NCBI RefSeq assembly: GCF_040718835.1
Contig: NZ_JBFEFG010000240.1
Span: 1-64,000 of the forward strand
Length of the DNA stretch: 64,000 bases
From: Bremerella sp. JC817
GTDB lineage: Bacteria > Planctomycetota > Planctomycetia > Pirellulales > Pirellulaceae
Direction of reading: 5' to 3'
The number at the start of each line of letters is the position of its first letter. The stretch's first letter is position 1. The notes beneath the pieces are model-generated. The model did not search any database, was not told the DNA's origin, and saw only the letters and a program-made list of their open reading frames with translations. Below, piece by piece: positions 46,367 through 55,177 of the stretch. Made by a program: the position numbers and the translations under genes.

Positions 46367-46714
46367 ATGATGAATCCTACCCAAAATCAATTGCCTGACC
46401 TGCGCAAAATTAACCAGCGATTGGCATTGAATTCCGTTCGAGTTCAGGCCTTCCTGAATGGACTCGCTCCGCGGATGGACGCCCTGGTGGCGGCTGCTCG
46501 TGAAGGAAACCTGGCCGAAATCGGTCGAGTCAGCCACTTCATCCACCGCTGCTGCGATGTCTACGGCTATGAAGAATTAGCTTCGCGTGCCGCCGACGTC
46601 TGCGAAGCGGCTGCTGCTTGCGAACCGATTTTGGAAGTCGATCGAAAGATCGTGCGATTGGTTGGTGCGTTTGCTCGAACCAACGAGAAGATGGCGGTCG
46701 CCTCCCAGGTCTAG
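46367..46714 (+). CDS. Hpt-like phosphotransfer protein, 115 aa
   Basis: The region SHFIHRCCDVYGYEELASRA aligns by eye with the Hpt signature AHxLKGSAxxxG, placing a phosphoacceptor candidate at His56 (from the ATG at 46370; the ATG at 46367 adds one residue, and one at 46343 is also in frame). The neighbouring Lys-Gly of typical Hpt proteins is replaced by His-Arg. If active it would relay phosphate between a kinase and a receiver, perhaps the orphan NarL-type regulator upstream. This assignment is inferred. Confidence 0.5.
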   Translation: MMNPTQNQLPDLRKINQRLALNSVRVQAFLNGLAPRMDALVAAAREGNLAEIGRVSHFIHRCCDVYGYEELASRAADVCEAAAACEPILEVDRKIVRLVGAFARTNEKMAVASQV

Positions 46715-46748
46715 GTCTGGGGCTGCCGACGCAAGGATGGGGACGCGA

Positions 46749-47015
46749 CTAGTGTCCCCCCTCCAGCTTCTTGAGACGCTCCTCTTTCTCGAGGGCTTCT
46801 TTGCGTTCTTTCTTTCGCGCCTCTTCGTTCTCGCGGTTGGTGCCAAAACCAACCACCATCACGCCTAGCGAAACCAGCAACACCACGTAGATATAGGCCA
46901 GGACCCAGCTTTTGCCTTCTTCTTCCTCACCGGCCCCTTGCGCGAAGACAGGGCTTGCCATGACTTGCATGAACAACAGGACGAACAGGATCGTGGCTCG
47001 GCGAAGGGTCAGCAT
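46749..47015 (-). CDS. Small membrane protein, 88 aa
   Basis: It has a signal peptide (about 1-26, ending SPVFAQGAG), an acidic EEEE patch, a membrane helix (about 38-60) and a highly charged Lys/Arg/Glu tail (ARKKERKEALEKEERLKKLE) that would lie in the cytosol. It is 123 bp downstream of the RND pump on the same strand and may be part of the same transcript. Function unknown. The tail could form a coiled coil. Confidence 0.65.
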   Translation of the reverse strand: MLTLRRATILFVLLFMQVMASPVFAQGAGEEEEGKSWVLAYIYVVLLVSLGVMVVGFGTNRENEEARKKERKEALEKEERLKKLEGGH

Positions 47016-47138
47016 GGAGAGTTCCTGCGATTAGGCGCGGTCAAAACGAGAACCCTAGTTTAACCTGAAGGATTGGCACCGCAAAACCATCCCTCGCACC
47101 ATTTTAGCGGTTCCCTGCCCTGTTGTCCGGAACCCCAC

Positions 47139-50100
47139 TCACTGGCTGCTAGGTGCGGTGGCGTATTCTGGTTTGGGTAATTCGGCGGCGGTGTCTTCGT
47201 TTTCGTTGTCCTCGAGATCGTCGCCTTCCTCTTCTGGGCGACGCCACCGCGAGATCAGACCTTCATAGGTTTCCACGGTCAGGCTAAACAAGCTTGGCAC
47301 TAAAACCAGCGTCAGGAAGGTCGAAACGAGCAAACCTCCCAAAACTACGCTTCCCAGCCCGCGATAAAGTTCGCTACCGGAACCTGGGAACAGCACCAGC
47401 GGCATCAGGCCGAGAACTGTTGTCATCGTGGTCATAAAGATCGGGCGGATACGGGACCGGACACTTTCCAGCACCGACTCGCGCAGGTTCATGCCATCTT
47501 CCCGCATGTGATTTAACGCCTGGTGCACAATCAGAATCGGATTGTTCACCACCGTTCCGATCAGGATCACGAAGCCGAGCATCGTCAGCACGTCCAGCGG
47601 CTGCAGCACGAACAGATTTAACAGCGAGAGCGCCATCACGCCACCGACCGCCCCCAGCGGCACGCTGAGGATGATCACGAATGGATAGATCCACGATTCA
47701 AACAAAGCCGCCATCAAAAGGTACGTGATCAACAGAGCCAGGATCACATTGAATCGCAGCGAGATCCAGGTGTCTTGCAGCTTATCGGCCGTCCCGGAAA
47801 GGCCAATGCGATAGCCATCGGGGATTGTGCCGTCGGCGATCATCGGATTGACGATCTCGTTGGTGATCCGCTGCATTGCGTCTTCCAACGCCATTTCAGG
47901 CGGTGGCGAAACTTCGATGGTGATCGACCGGAGTCGTTCGCGATGGTTGATTTGCTCTGGGCCACTCTTCAGGCTCACGTCGGCGAGCGCCGTTAGCGGA
48001 ATCAATTCGCCGCCAGGCGTGGCGATGGGAAGCGAAGCAATCTTCTGCGTTGAATCGGCAAAGTGCGTCTCGCCGATGATCGTCAGGTCGATCTTCTTAC
48101 CATCCAGGAAGTAGTCACCGGCATAGGCACCGTCGATCAAGGCATTGGCGGTGTAACCGAGGTCCGAGCTCGTCACACCCATTTCGGCGGCTTGCACCAG
48201 GCGTGGTTCGATATGCAGTTCAGGACTCGAAAGGTCGAGGCTCGGCACCGGACGAACCTGGGCCGATGGCATCATGTTCGGGCTTTTGACTTTGCCTAAG
48301 ATCTGCCCGCCAATCCCAACCAGCGTCGGAAGTTCCGGCCCGGTGATTTCAACTTCGACCGTACGACCGCCGGTCAGACCTTGCTCGAATAGGCTCGATT
48401 GCTTCGCCACGGCGAACGTCCCTGGCAGCTTTGCTCCGACCGATTGCACGAGCGGAACCAACTCGCCGCAGCGCTGGTCGTCGTAGGTTCGCAGCCCCAT
48501 GAAAACCTGGCGTCCACGAGCGACAAAAAAGAAGTCGCTGATCGCCGGGTACTTCGCATTTTGCACCGCCGGATCGTTCGGATCGACGTCCCAGTAAGGC
48601 TTCAATTCGTCTTCGACCGTTTTGCCGAGGGCCATCAGCTGATCGATATTGTAGCCTGGCGGCGGCAGCAGAATTCCGAACACGAGGTTTCGGTTACCGG
48701 TCGGAAGGTATTCGACCTTTGGCCATAAAGCCCAGCTTAAAACAACCGTGGCAGCCAGAATGATTCCGATCACCGCGACGCGGCGAAAGACGGTTGCCAT
48801 CAGCCAGCGATTGAGCGCGACGACCAACTCGATCGTCGCATTGCCCATCTTGCCGATGGCGGCTTCCAGCCCCGATGCAGCAGCCGGGGCGGCTGTTTTC
48901 GCATGGCCATTGCCGTTCGAGGGATTGTGCTTGCTCGACTTGCGTGAGCCATGGAAGAGACGCGAGGCAGCCGTCGGGATCACCGACATGGAAACGACCA
49001 ACGAAAGCGCGACGGCCGCACTAATTGCCAAGGCAATGTCTCGGAACAACTGCCCCGCTTCTTCCTGCACAAACACAATCGGGAGGAACACCGCAACGGT
49101 GGTGGCCGTCGAAGCGAAGACCGCCCCCCACACTTCCTGCGTTCCTTTGGAAGCCGCTTTCAGTGGCGGATCGCCCAGCTGATAGTGACGATAAATGTTT
49201 TCCAGCACAACGACCGCGTTGTCGACGAGCATACCGACGGCGAACGCCAGACCGGCAAGGCTGATCACGTTCAACGACCGCCCCAACGCCCCGAGGATCA
49301 AAAACGTTCCGATGATACTGGTTGGAATCGCCAACGCGACCACCAGGGCCCCGCGAGCGAACCAGAAGCCTGCGACAATCAACAGCACTAAGCAGGGAAT
49401 GAACAGCCAGCCACTGACCGTCGCCGAAGCGATCGCCAACGCCATGGCCACGGGAATCAGCATCAGCGTGCGAACGCCCAGATGCAAAAACAGCATCAGC
49501 ACGCAGATGGTCAACGCACCGCCGATAAAGATGTTTTGCTGAACCAGGTCGACCGACGAATAGATGTAGTCGGTTTCGTCGTAGACCTGAACAAGCTGTA
49601 GCCCTTTGGACTTCAGCAGGCCTTCGTCCAGTTCTTCGCGAACGTGTCGCAAGCCATCCATCACGTCCAGCACGTTGGCGTTGGTTTCGCGAATGCAGTT
49701 GATCCCAATCGCCGACTCGCCAAAGCGACGCATGATGCCGGTTGGCTTCTTATAACCGTGTCGCACTTCGCCAACATCACGAACATAAACCGGCACGCCG
49801 TCTCGGACCGCCAGCAATTGATTCTCGACCTGCTCCGGCGAACGGAATTGCCCCAGCGTTCGCACGACCCAGCGACGCTTCCCTTCCCAGAAGTCGCCGG
49901 CCGAGGTGTCTTCGTTCTGGCCAGAGAGGACGCGGCGAACGTCGGAAATCGTCAAGCTACGGGCAGCCAGCCTTTCGGGGTGGACGATCACCTGAATCTC
50001 GTCTTCCAGGCCGCCGATCACATTCGACTGCGAGACACCACTGACTCGTTCAAAGCGGGCTTCGATTTCATCTTCGGCGAATCGCTTCAACGTTTGGATG

Positions 50101-50699
50101 TCGAGCGATTCTGGCGGGAGCAGTTCCTGGAACTCGTAATGCTCGTCGGCAGCTCGGCGCAGCTTTAGCATCTGCACCCCGATGTTCGGAGCGAATTCAA
50201 CTTCGTCGATGGTCTCTTTCAGTTGCGGATGCTTCTGGCGGAACTCGGCGAACTCTTCGTCGGACGGACGACGGGCACTGAGCACGAACCAGGCAATTGG
50301 TCGATCGGAAGAATTGGCCGTGCTGATGATCGGTTGATCGGCATCTTCCGGATAGTCAGGAACCTGGGCGAGGCGGCTGTTCACCTTCAGCAAGGCTTCG
50401 TCCATGTTGGTGCCGACGAGAAACTCGAGCGTGATCTTCGCCGACGAGTCGCTGCTTTCCGAAGTCATCTTGCGGATGCCTTCGACGCTCTTGAGTTGCT
50501 CTTCCTGTTCGATGACGATCTCTTGTTCGATTTCCTGCGGGCTGGCACCAGGCCACTTCGTTTCCACGGTGATCGTCGGCGTTTCGACCTCAGGCGTCAG
50601 GGCCATCGGCATGCGAAACAAGGCGACCGTGCCGAACAGTGCGACGAGCAGCACGCCGACGGAAACTTTGACAGGATTGTTGAGGAAAAACTCGATCAT
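47139..50699 (-). CDS. RND-family efflux permease
   Basis: This is an inner-membrane proton-driven pump of the resistance-nodulation-division superfamily (AcrB/MdtC-like), 1186 aa. The ATG at 50699 begins MIEFFLNNPVKVSVGVLL with the first helix; the frame extends to 50750. Motifs include ETKWPGASPQEIEQEI near the start, GMLVDNAVVVLENIYRH (the helix-4 acidic region), TTVAVFLPIVFVQEEAGQLF and a mirrored second half with GTVVNNPILIVHQALN and PLVLFPGSGSELYRGL. It works with the upstream membrane-fusion protein; no TolC-like outer-membrane partner is encoded here. Substrate unknown. Confidence 0.93.
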   Translation of the reverse strand: MIEFFLNNPVKVSVGVLLVALFGTVALFRMPMALTPEVETPTITVETKWPGASPQEIEQEIVIEQEEQLKSVEGIRKMTSESSDSSAKITLEFLVGTNMDEALLKVNSRLAQVPDYPEDADQPIISTANSSDRPIAWFVLSARRPSDEEFAEFRQKHPQLKETIDEVEFAPNIGVQMLKLRRAADEHYEFQELLPPESLDIQTLKRFAEDEIEARFERVSGVSQSNVIGGLEDEIQVIVHPERLAARSLTISDVRRVLSGQNEDTSAGDFWEGKRRWVVRTLGQFRSPEQVENQLLAVRDGVPVYVRDVGEVRHGYKKPTGIMRRFGESAIGINCIRETNANVLDVMDGLRHVREELDEGLLKSKGLQLVQVYDETDYIYSSVDLVQQNIFIGGALTICVLMLFLHLGVRTLMLIPVAMALAIASATVSGWLFIPCLVLLIVAGFWFARGALVVALAIPTSIIGTFLILGALGRSLNVISLAGLAFAVGMLVDNAVVVLENIYRHYQLGDPPLKAASKGTQEVWGAVFASTATTVAVFLPIVFVQEEAGQLFRDIALAISAAVALSLVVSMSVIPTAASRLFHGSRKSSKHNPSNGNGHAKTAAPAAASGLEAAIGKMGNATIELVVALNRWLMATVFRRVAVIGIILAATVVLSWALWPKVEYLPTGNRNLVFGILLPPPGYNIDQLMALGKTVEDELKPYWDVDPNDPAVQNAKYPAISDFFFVARGRQVFMGLRTYDDQRCGELVPLVQSVGAKLPGTFAVAKQSSLFEQGLTGGRTVEVEITGPELPTLVGIGGQILGKVKSPNMMPSAQVRPVPSLDLSSPELHIEPRLVQAAEMGVTSSDLGYTANALIDGAYAGDYFLDGKKIDLTIIGETHFADSTQKIASLPIATPGGELIPLTALADVSLKSGPEQINHRERLRSITIEVSPPPEMALEDAMQRITNEIVNPMIADGTIPDGYRIGLSGTADKLQDTWISLRFNVILALLITYLLMAALFESWIYPFVIILSVPLGAVGGVMALSLLNLFVLQPLDVLTMLGFVILIGTVVNNPILIVHQALNHMREDGMNLRESVLESVRSRIRPIFMTTMTTVLGLMPLVLFPGSGSELYRGLGSVVLGGLLVSTFLTLVLVPSLFSLTVETYEGLISRWRRPEEEGDDLEDNENEDTAAELPKPEYATAPSSQ

Positions 50700-50753
50700 C
50701 GGATTAGCTTTTGCGTTGGGCGGGATGGGGGATGAGGGGCGGTTTCGCAATCC

Positions 50754-52034
50754 TTACGTGCCGGCGGCTGGTCCTTCCGGGGCTGGCAAGATGTTCACGG
50801 TCTGGCCTGGTCGAAGACGCTCGTTGCCTTGCGTGACCACCTGCATGCCAGGCGTCAGTGGTCCAGTGACTTCGATCGAGCCACCTTCCGAAACACCAAG
50901 CGTCACGGGGATCGGTTTGACAACGTTGCCCTCACTCATCGGGGCTTTCTCGACGGCGAAGACCATCGGCGACCGGCCACCCAGGACAACGGCATCCTTT
51001 GGGACGAGCAATGCCGTCTTGCGTTCACCGGTCTGCAGTAGCACGTTGCCCATCATGCCTGCCTTGAGCACCGGCTTCTCGCCGTCGAATTCGTTCTTGA
51101 TGCGGATTTTGACCGGGAACGTGCGGGCTCGGACGTCTGCTTGTGGCGTGATCGAAAACACTTTGCCGGTGAACTGCCGGCCAGGGTAAGCGAACACGGC
51201 GACTGTCACCTCGCGGCCCAATTGAACGTAGGGAATGTCTTGTTCCGGGACGTTGGCCACCAGGTCGACCTGGTCGAGTTGGGCCACTTCGGCAATCGCA
51301 CCACCGCTGGTCGCCCAGGCACCCACTTCGGTCGACTTCTTGACGACAAAGCCCGTGAATCGCGAGCGAATCGTGTACTTCTTGATGCGATCTTCCAACT
51401 CTTGCACGATCGCCGCTTGCATCGCGACCTGGGCTTTGGCTCGAGCGATCTGTTCGATGCGTGGCCCCGCGACAGCGAGTTCGTAGGCCGCTTTCGCTTC
51501 GAGATAGGACTGCTCGGCGCCATCCGAAGCGGCGACCGCTTCGTCGCGAACTTCCGCGGAAGTCACTTTGCGGTTCTCGTACAGTTCGACCGCACGGTCG
51601 CGTCGAGCTTTCAGATAACGAACCTGAGCTTCCGCAGCCAGCATCCGCGCTTGCATCTGCTGCACTTCTTCGGTCCGGGTGCCATTTTCCAACTCAGCCA
51701 GTTCCGCCTTGCGCATTGCCAGTTCGGCCTGGGCGGCTTCTTTCTGAAGTTCGATCGTATTGGTCAGAAGCTGAGCGACGGCGGCACCATCTTCGATGCG
51801 GTCCCCTTCTTCGTAGTTGAACTCGATGACGCGACCATCGACCGCACTTCCCAGCACGGCGTGCTTGATCGGCATGACCGTGCCAACAAACGGTTTGTGG
51901 GCGGCGATCTCCCGCTGCTCGACTTCCGCGGTCCGAACCGGAGAAGCGGGCGCTTGAGCGAACGTGCTGGCGGTCAGACAGAGCACCGCAGGGGCAACGA
52001 GGAGGAGCGACGTTAAGGAGGGCAGCGATTTCAT
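50754..52034 (-). CDS. RND efflux membrane-fusion (periplasmic adaptor) protein
   Basis: The 426-aa adaptor couples the RND pump to an outer-membrane channel. The start at 52034 overlaps the end of the MarR gene by four bases and gives a signal peptide (about 1-27, ending STFAQAPA). HlyD-type features are a biotinyl-lipoyl-like segment with GSAVDGRVIEFNYEEGD, a long coiled-coil hairpin (about 95-175, KEAAQAELAMRKAELAELEN), then the beta-barrel with SRFTGFVVKKSTEVGAW and VAVFAYPGRQFTGKV. It ends with GQTVNILPAPEGPAAGT. It is encoded between marR and the pump. Confidence 0.92.
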   Translation of the reverse strand: MKSLPSLTSLLLVAPAVLCLTASTFAQAPASPVRTAEVEQREIAAHKPFVGTVMPIKHAVLGSAVDGRVIEFNYEEGDRIEDGAAVAQLLTNTIELQKEAAQAELAMRKAELAELENGTRTEEVQQMQARMLAAEAQVRYLKARRDRAVELYENRKVTSAEVRDEAVAASDGAEQSYLEAKAAYELAVAGPRIEQIARAKAQVAMQAAIVQELEDRIKKYTIRSRFTGFVVKKSTEVGAWATSGGAIAEVAQLDQVDLVANVPEQDIPYVQLGREVTVAVFAYPGRQFTGKVFSITPQADVRARTFPVKIRIKNEFDGEKPVLKAGMMGNVLLQTGERKTALLVPKDAVVLGGRSPMVFAVEKAPMSEGNVVKPIPVTLGVSEGGSIEVTGPLTPGMQVVTQGNERLRPGQTVNILPAPEGPAAGT

Positions 52035-52510
52035 GATGGTGATGAAGTCGTGAAGGTTTGGGGGAATGGGGAAGGAGCCGGCAAACCATCGAGATTGGCT
52101 TGCACACGCCCCAGCAGGGAATGCAATTGCGAGACCTCTTCGGCGGATAAACCTTGCACCGCTTGCTCGCGAACGTGGGTCAGGATCGCACAAATCTTTT
52201 CCCACACGGGCTCCGCCGCAGAACCGATTTCCAGGTGCTTCTTACGGCGATCTTGCACGCATGAAGCACGGCGAATCCAGTCCATGGCTTCCATGCGGTT
52301 CATGATGCCCGAAAGGGTGGGCTTCTCGATAAACATGCGTCGTGCCAGCTCGCTTTGAGTCAACGGTCCATCCACCTTCAGCCAGGCAATCACCTGGAAC
52401 TGGCGGAACGTGATCCCGAAGGGACGCAGCTCGGCGTCAATTCGTTGCTGGAAGTGTTGTGCTGCCAGACAAACCCAATAGCCGGTGCTGGCATGAAAAT
52501 CGTACTGCAT
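52031..52510 (-). CDS. MarR-family transcriptional regulator
   Basis: The 159-aa regulator probably represses the efflux operon that it heads and is released by a ligand. It has an N-terminal helix, RPFGITFRQFQVIAWL, the winged helix LTQSELARRMFIEKPTLSGI (recognition helix about residues 52-71), the wing RRASCVQDRRKKHLEI and a C-terminal dimer helix. Its ATG (52510) lies about 25-35 bp from the dyad TTAG-N5-CTAA. Its stop overlaps the adaptor start by four bases, so the three genes are translated as one unit. Confidence 0.92.
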   Translation of the reverse strand: MQYDFHASTGYWVCLAAQHFQQRIDAELRPFGITFRQFQVIAWLKVDGPLTQSELARRMFIEKPTLSGIMNRMEAMDWIRRASCVQDRRKKHLEIGSAAEPVWEKICAILTHVREQAVQGLSAEEVSQLHSLLGRVQANLDGLPAPSPFPQTFTTSSPS

Positions 52511-52533
52511 AAAAACTTGTCGGGGGTAGATAG

Positions 52534-52546
52534 TTAGCCTGCCTAA
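52534..52546. promoter_or_regulatory. Possible MarR operator
   Basis: A dyad TTAG-N5-CTAA (TTAG at 52534-52537, CTAA at 52543-52546) lies about 25-35 bp upstream of the marR start. MarR proteins bind short palindromes at such positions. The site is short, so the call is tentative. Confidence 0.35.
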
Positions 52547-52749
52547 TCAAGTATGCCTGCAGTGCGAATGGGTGGTCAAGACTTTTCTCGTTTCGCGCAG
52601 CATAAAGCTTACAATCGTTAAACTCTGCTGAGTCGAAATGTCGATGAGATTCAAGACGCGGTCTCTTCAAGCGGCCGCACGCTTCGACCCAAAATTGGCC
52701 TTCAGCGCGGGAGGCGATCATGGCGCTCATCGATGGCGAACGACCCAAC

Positions 52750-53457
52750 ATGAAAAGCTTTGCAATCAAAACGATTCCGCACCTCGCCGTAGTGGGGGTC
52801 GCTCTTAGCACTTCCCTTGCGTGGGGACAGCAGTTGACAGCATCGCGTTGGTCGACCGACAATCCACCGACACCCTCGCTGGTGGATCCCCAAATTAAGC
52901 CGTCCGACGCCGAGCTTCGTAGGCTCCCGCCTATCGATGCCCAGCCTCCGGTACCTACCCAAACTAACAGCGTTTCGGCCAATGCTCCGGCACCTAAATC
53001 AGACCCAATTGCGGCCAAACCGCAAAATGCGTCTCTTTCCCCCCACGCGGCAGATCCCGTGGACTGGAGCCGGCCAAGTGTGGTGATTGGGCCAGAAGTT
53101 TCTGGGCGAACGGTCAGTCACGAAGAAACATTGACCGCATCGCAGCCGGCCCAGGCGCCAACTTCGCGCTTCGCTTCGATGCCATCGCTTCCGAAGATGC
53201 CGGCACCTCCGGCAGGTGGCTCGCGGTTCACGCAATCGCCTCCTCCGGCATTGCCACCCGTCGCAGCGCCCGAAAAGAAGGCTGAGAAGAAGCCAAGTCA
53301 GCCTGTCTTTGCCCGCGTCTTTGATGAAGAAGTCGAACGAAAAGAGCTGAGCCAGCCAGAAGTTGCGACTTCCAACGATGACGGCTTGTCTCCGATCTTC
53401 GCTTGCCGATTGCTCGGTTTGCCAGCGATCAAGGCAGAAAACGAAGGCGATCTCTAG
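52750..53457 (+). CDS. Secreted Pro-rich protein, 235 aa
   Basis: A signal peptide (about 1-30, MKSFAIKTIPHLAV... to LAWGQQL) is followed by a mainly disordered region rich in Pro, Ala and Ser, with SRF motifs at 139-141 and 158-160, a Lys-rich stretch EKKAEKKPSQPVFARV and the C-terminal FACRLLGLPAIKAENEGDL. No domain is recognised. It may be a structural or surface component. The start at 52720 is an alternative that adds ten residues. Confidence 0.65.
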   Translation: MKSFAIKTIPHLAVVGVALSTSLAWGQQLTASRWSTDNPPTPSLVDPQIKPSDAELRRLPPIDAQPPVPTQTNSVSANAPAPKSDPIAAKPQNASLSPHAADPVDWSRPSVVIGPEVSGRTVSHEETLTASQPAQAPTSRFASMPSLPKMPAPPAGGSRFTQSPPPALPPVAAPEKKAEKKPSQPVFARVFDEEVERKELSQPEVATSNDDGLSPIFACRLLGLPAIKAENEGDL

Positions 53458-53560
53458 TCGTTGCCGGTTGCAGCGGCCTGAGAATTCCTCAATTATGATT
53501 CACGCTGCCTGGGCGAGTTTGGCCTGGGCGGTTTCTAGGAATCGAAGAGGAGCGAGCCAC

Positions 53561-53977
53561 GTGACCGATCAACCATCTTCTTTGCGTCAACGCATCGACG
53601 CGATCTCGGACGACCCAAGCACCCCGGTGGGGCAGCTTCGCGACATGGTCTCGCATTTCGTCGCCGAACGAGACTGGCGTCAGTTTCATGCTCCCAAAAA
53701 CATCAGCATGGCTCTAGCAATTGAGGCTGCCGAACTGATGGAGCATTTCCAATGGATCACCGTCGAGGCCTCGCGAGCCGAAATGGAGCCTGACAAACGG
53801 GCCGCCATCGGTGAAGAGATCGCTGACGTGATGTGCTATGCGATGGCGCTGTGCAACGAGATGAACTTCGACATCGCCACGCTGATGCGCGAGAAGATGA
53901 AGAAGAACGTGCTGAAGTATCCTGCCGACGAGTTCCGTGGGCGTTACGGCAAAGAAGACCCGCCGAAAGAAGCGTAG
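53561..53977 (+). CDS. MazG-like nucleotide pyrophosphohydrolase
   Basis: This 138-aa enzyme of the MazG/dUTPase-all-alpha family probably hydrolyses nucleoside triphosphates to monophosphates and pyrophosphate, for example to clear non-canonical nucleotides. A GTG at 53561 is supported by AGGAG nine bases upstream. The metal-binding helices are visible in MALAIEAAELMEHFQWITVE (ExxE) and in GEEIADVMCYAMALCNEM (ExxD). The C-terminal KMKKNVLKYPADEFRGRYGK is the family tail. Confidence 0.88.
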   Translation: MTDQPSSLRQRIDAISDDPSTPVGQLRDMVSHFVAERDWRQFHAPKNISMALAIEAAELMEHFQWITVEASRAEMEPDKRAAIGEEIADVMCYAMALCNEMNFDIATLMREKMKKNVLKYPADEFRGRYGKEDPPKEA

Positions 53978-54038
53978 TCGCGGCCTCGGGAAATATTTCG
54001 CGGAGAGCCCCCTGCCCAGATGGGCTGATTGGTGATGG

Positions 54039-54404
54039 CTACCAGACCGAGAACATCACGAACGCGATCCCTCCGAAGATCGTCAGCAGCAGCAAGACCT
54101 GGGTGGTGATGCCAATCAAGAGATGCGTTGCCACTTTCGGGGAGGCGCCGATCATCAGCAGTCCATACAGTGTCACGGCCAGGCCGGCTGCCATGGTGAA
54201 GAGGATCGCACAGATCAGCATGATCGACAGCGACGAGTATGTCGCGAACATGTGACACGCCACCACAATTGGGACCATCACGATCCCAATGGCAGGCAGA
54301 AGCCATGCCAGGCTGACGCGGCGAATGATCAGCTCGGCGTTGACGCCAGGATTGCTGGCGGCCGAGGGAGATTCAAACGGATTGTCGGATGAATTGGTGT
54401 CCAT
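54039..54404 (-). CDS. Membrane protein with N-terminal NPFESP motif, 121 aa
   Basis: The ATG at 54404 begins MDTNSSDNPFESPSAA, so the motif NPFESP is at residues 8-13. About four membrane helices follow, with WLLPAIGIVMVPIVVACHMF, LSIMLICAILFTMAAGLAVT and a C-terminal LLLLTIFGGIAFVMFSV. Function unknown. In-frame codons upstream reach 54503 and would displace the motif from the N-terminus. It converges with the MazG-like gene. Confidence 0.65.
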   Translation of the reverse strand: MDTNSSDNPFESPSAASNPGVNAELIIRRVSLAWLLPAIGIVMVPIVVACHMFATYSSLSIMLICAILFTMAAGLAVTLYGLLMIGASPKVATHLLIGITTQVLLLLTIFGGIAFVMFSVW

Positions 54405-54543
54405 GGAGGATGGTTCTAGCATACCACCCTGGTTTGGTGCAGCAGCGATTTTGAGGGATGGGTAGGCGAAACGTGCCTTTCGCGCCAGAATAAGACCTGG
54501 CAAACCATCGATTCGTTCTCACGATATACGCGGAAAGCAGGGC

Positions 54544-55158
54544 ATGGACACCTTCGACGCCATCTACGGCCGCCGGTCGATCAAGCATTATCACGACGAC
54601 CACGAAATGACCGAAGAGGAAATCACCAAGCTGATGGAAGCGGCTTTGCAGTCGCCCACCTCTTTCAACATTCAGCATTGGCGATTCGTGGTTGTTCGCG
54701 ATAAAGAAGTCCGCCAGCAGTTGAAAGCAGCCGCCTACAATCAGGCCCAGGTCGCTGATGCTTCGCTGTTGATCGTGCTGACGGCCGACATGCATGCCTT
54801 CAAGAAAGAGCCGGAACGCTATTGGAAGAACACGCCGCCAGAAATCGGCCAGCGATTGGTCAGCATGCTGGTCGGTTTGTACGACAACCAGCCAGAACTG
54901 CAGCGTGACGAAGCGATGCGTTCGATGGGAATCGCTGCCCAGACGATCATGCTCGCTGCCAAGAGCATGGGCTACGATACCGGCGCGCTGGTGGGTTACG
55001 ACCCTGGCAAGGTTGCCGAAGTCATCAATCTGCCCGACGACCATGTTCTGGGCATGATGATTGTCGTCGGTAAGGCGAAGCAAGGTGCGTGGGGTAAGCC
55101 TGGCCAGTTGACGCTGGAAGACGTGATCGTGAACGACAAGTTCCCGGCGAAGTCGTAA
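54544..55158 (+). CDS. Nitroreductase-family flavoprotein
   Basis: The 204-aa protein belongs to the FMN-dependent nitroreductase superfamily, which reduces nitro compounds, quinones or enones with NAD(P)H. RRSIKHYHDDHEMTEEEI at the start is the FMN-binding arm (RRSIR type), followed by QSPTSFNIQHWRFVVVRD (SxxNxQ pattern), and later IAAQTIMLAAKSMGYDTGAL and NLPDDHVLGMMIVVGKA. The physiological substrate is unknown. It stands between two NPF-motif membrane genes that face it. Confidence 0.9.
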   Translation: MDTFDAIYGRRSIKHYHDDHEMTEEEITKLMEAALQSPTSFNIQHWRFVVVRDKEVRQQLKAAAYNQAQVADASLLIVLTADMHAFKKEPERYWKNTPPEIGQRLVSMLVGLYDNQPELQRDEAMRSMGIAAQTIMLAAKSMGYDTGALVGYDPGKVAEVINLPDDHVLGMMIVVGKAKQGAWGKPGQLTLEDVIVNDKFPAKS

Positions 55159-55177
55159 GACAGCTTGCTCCCCTGCT

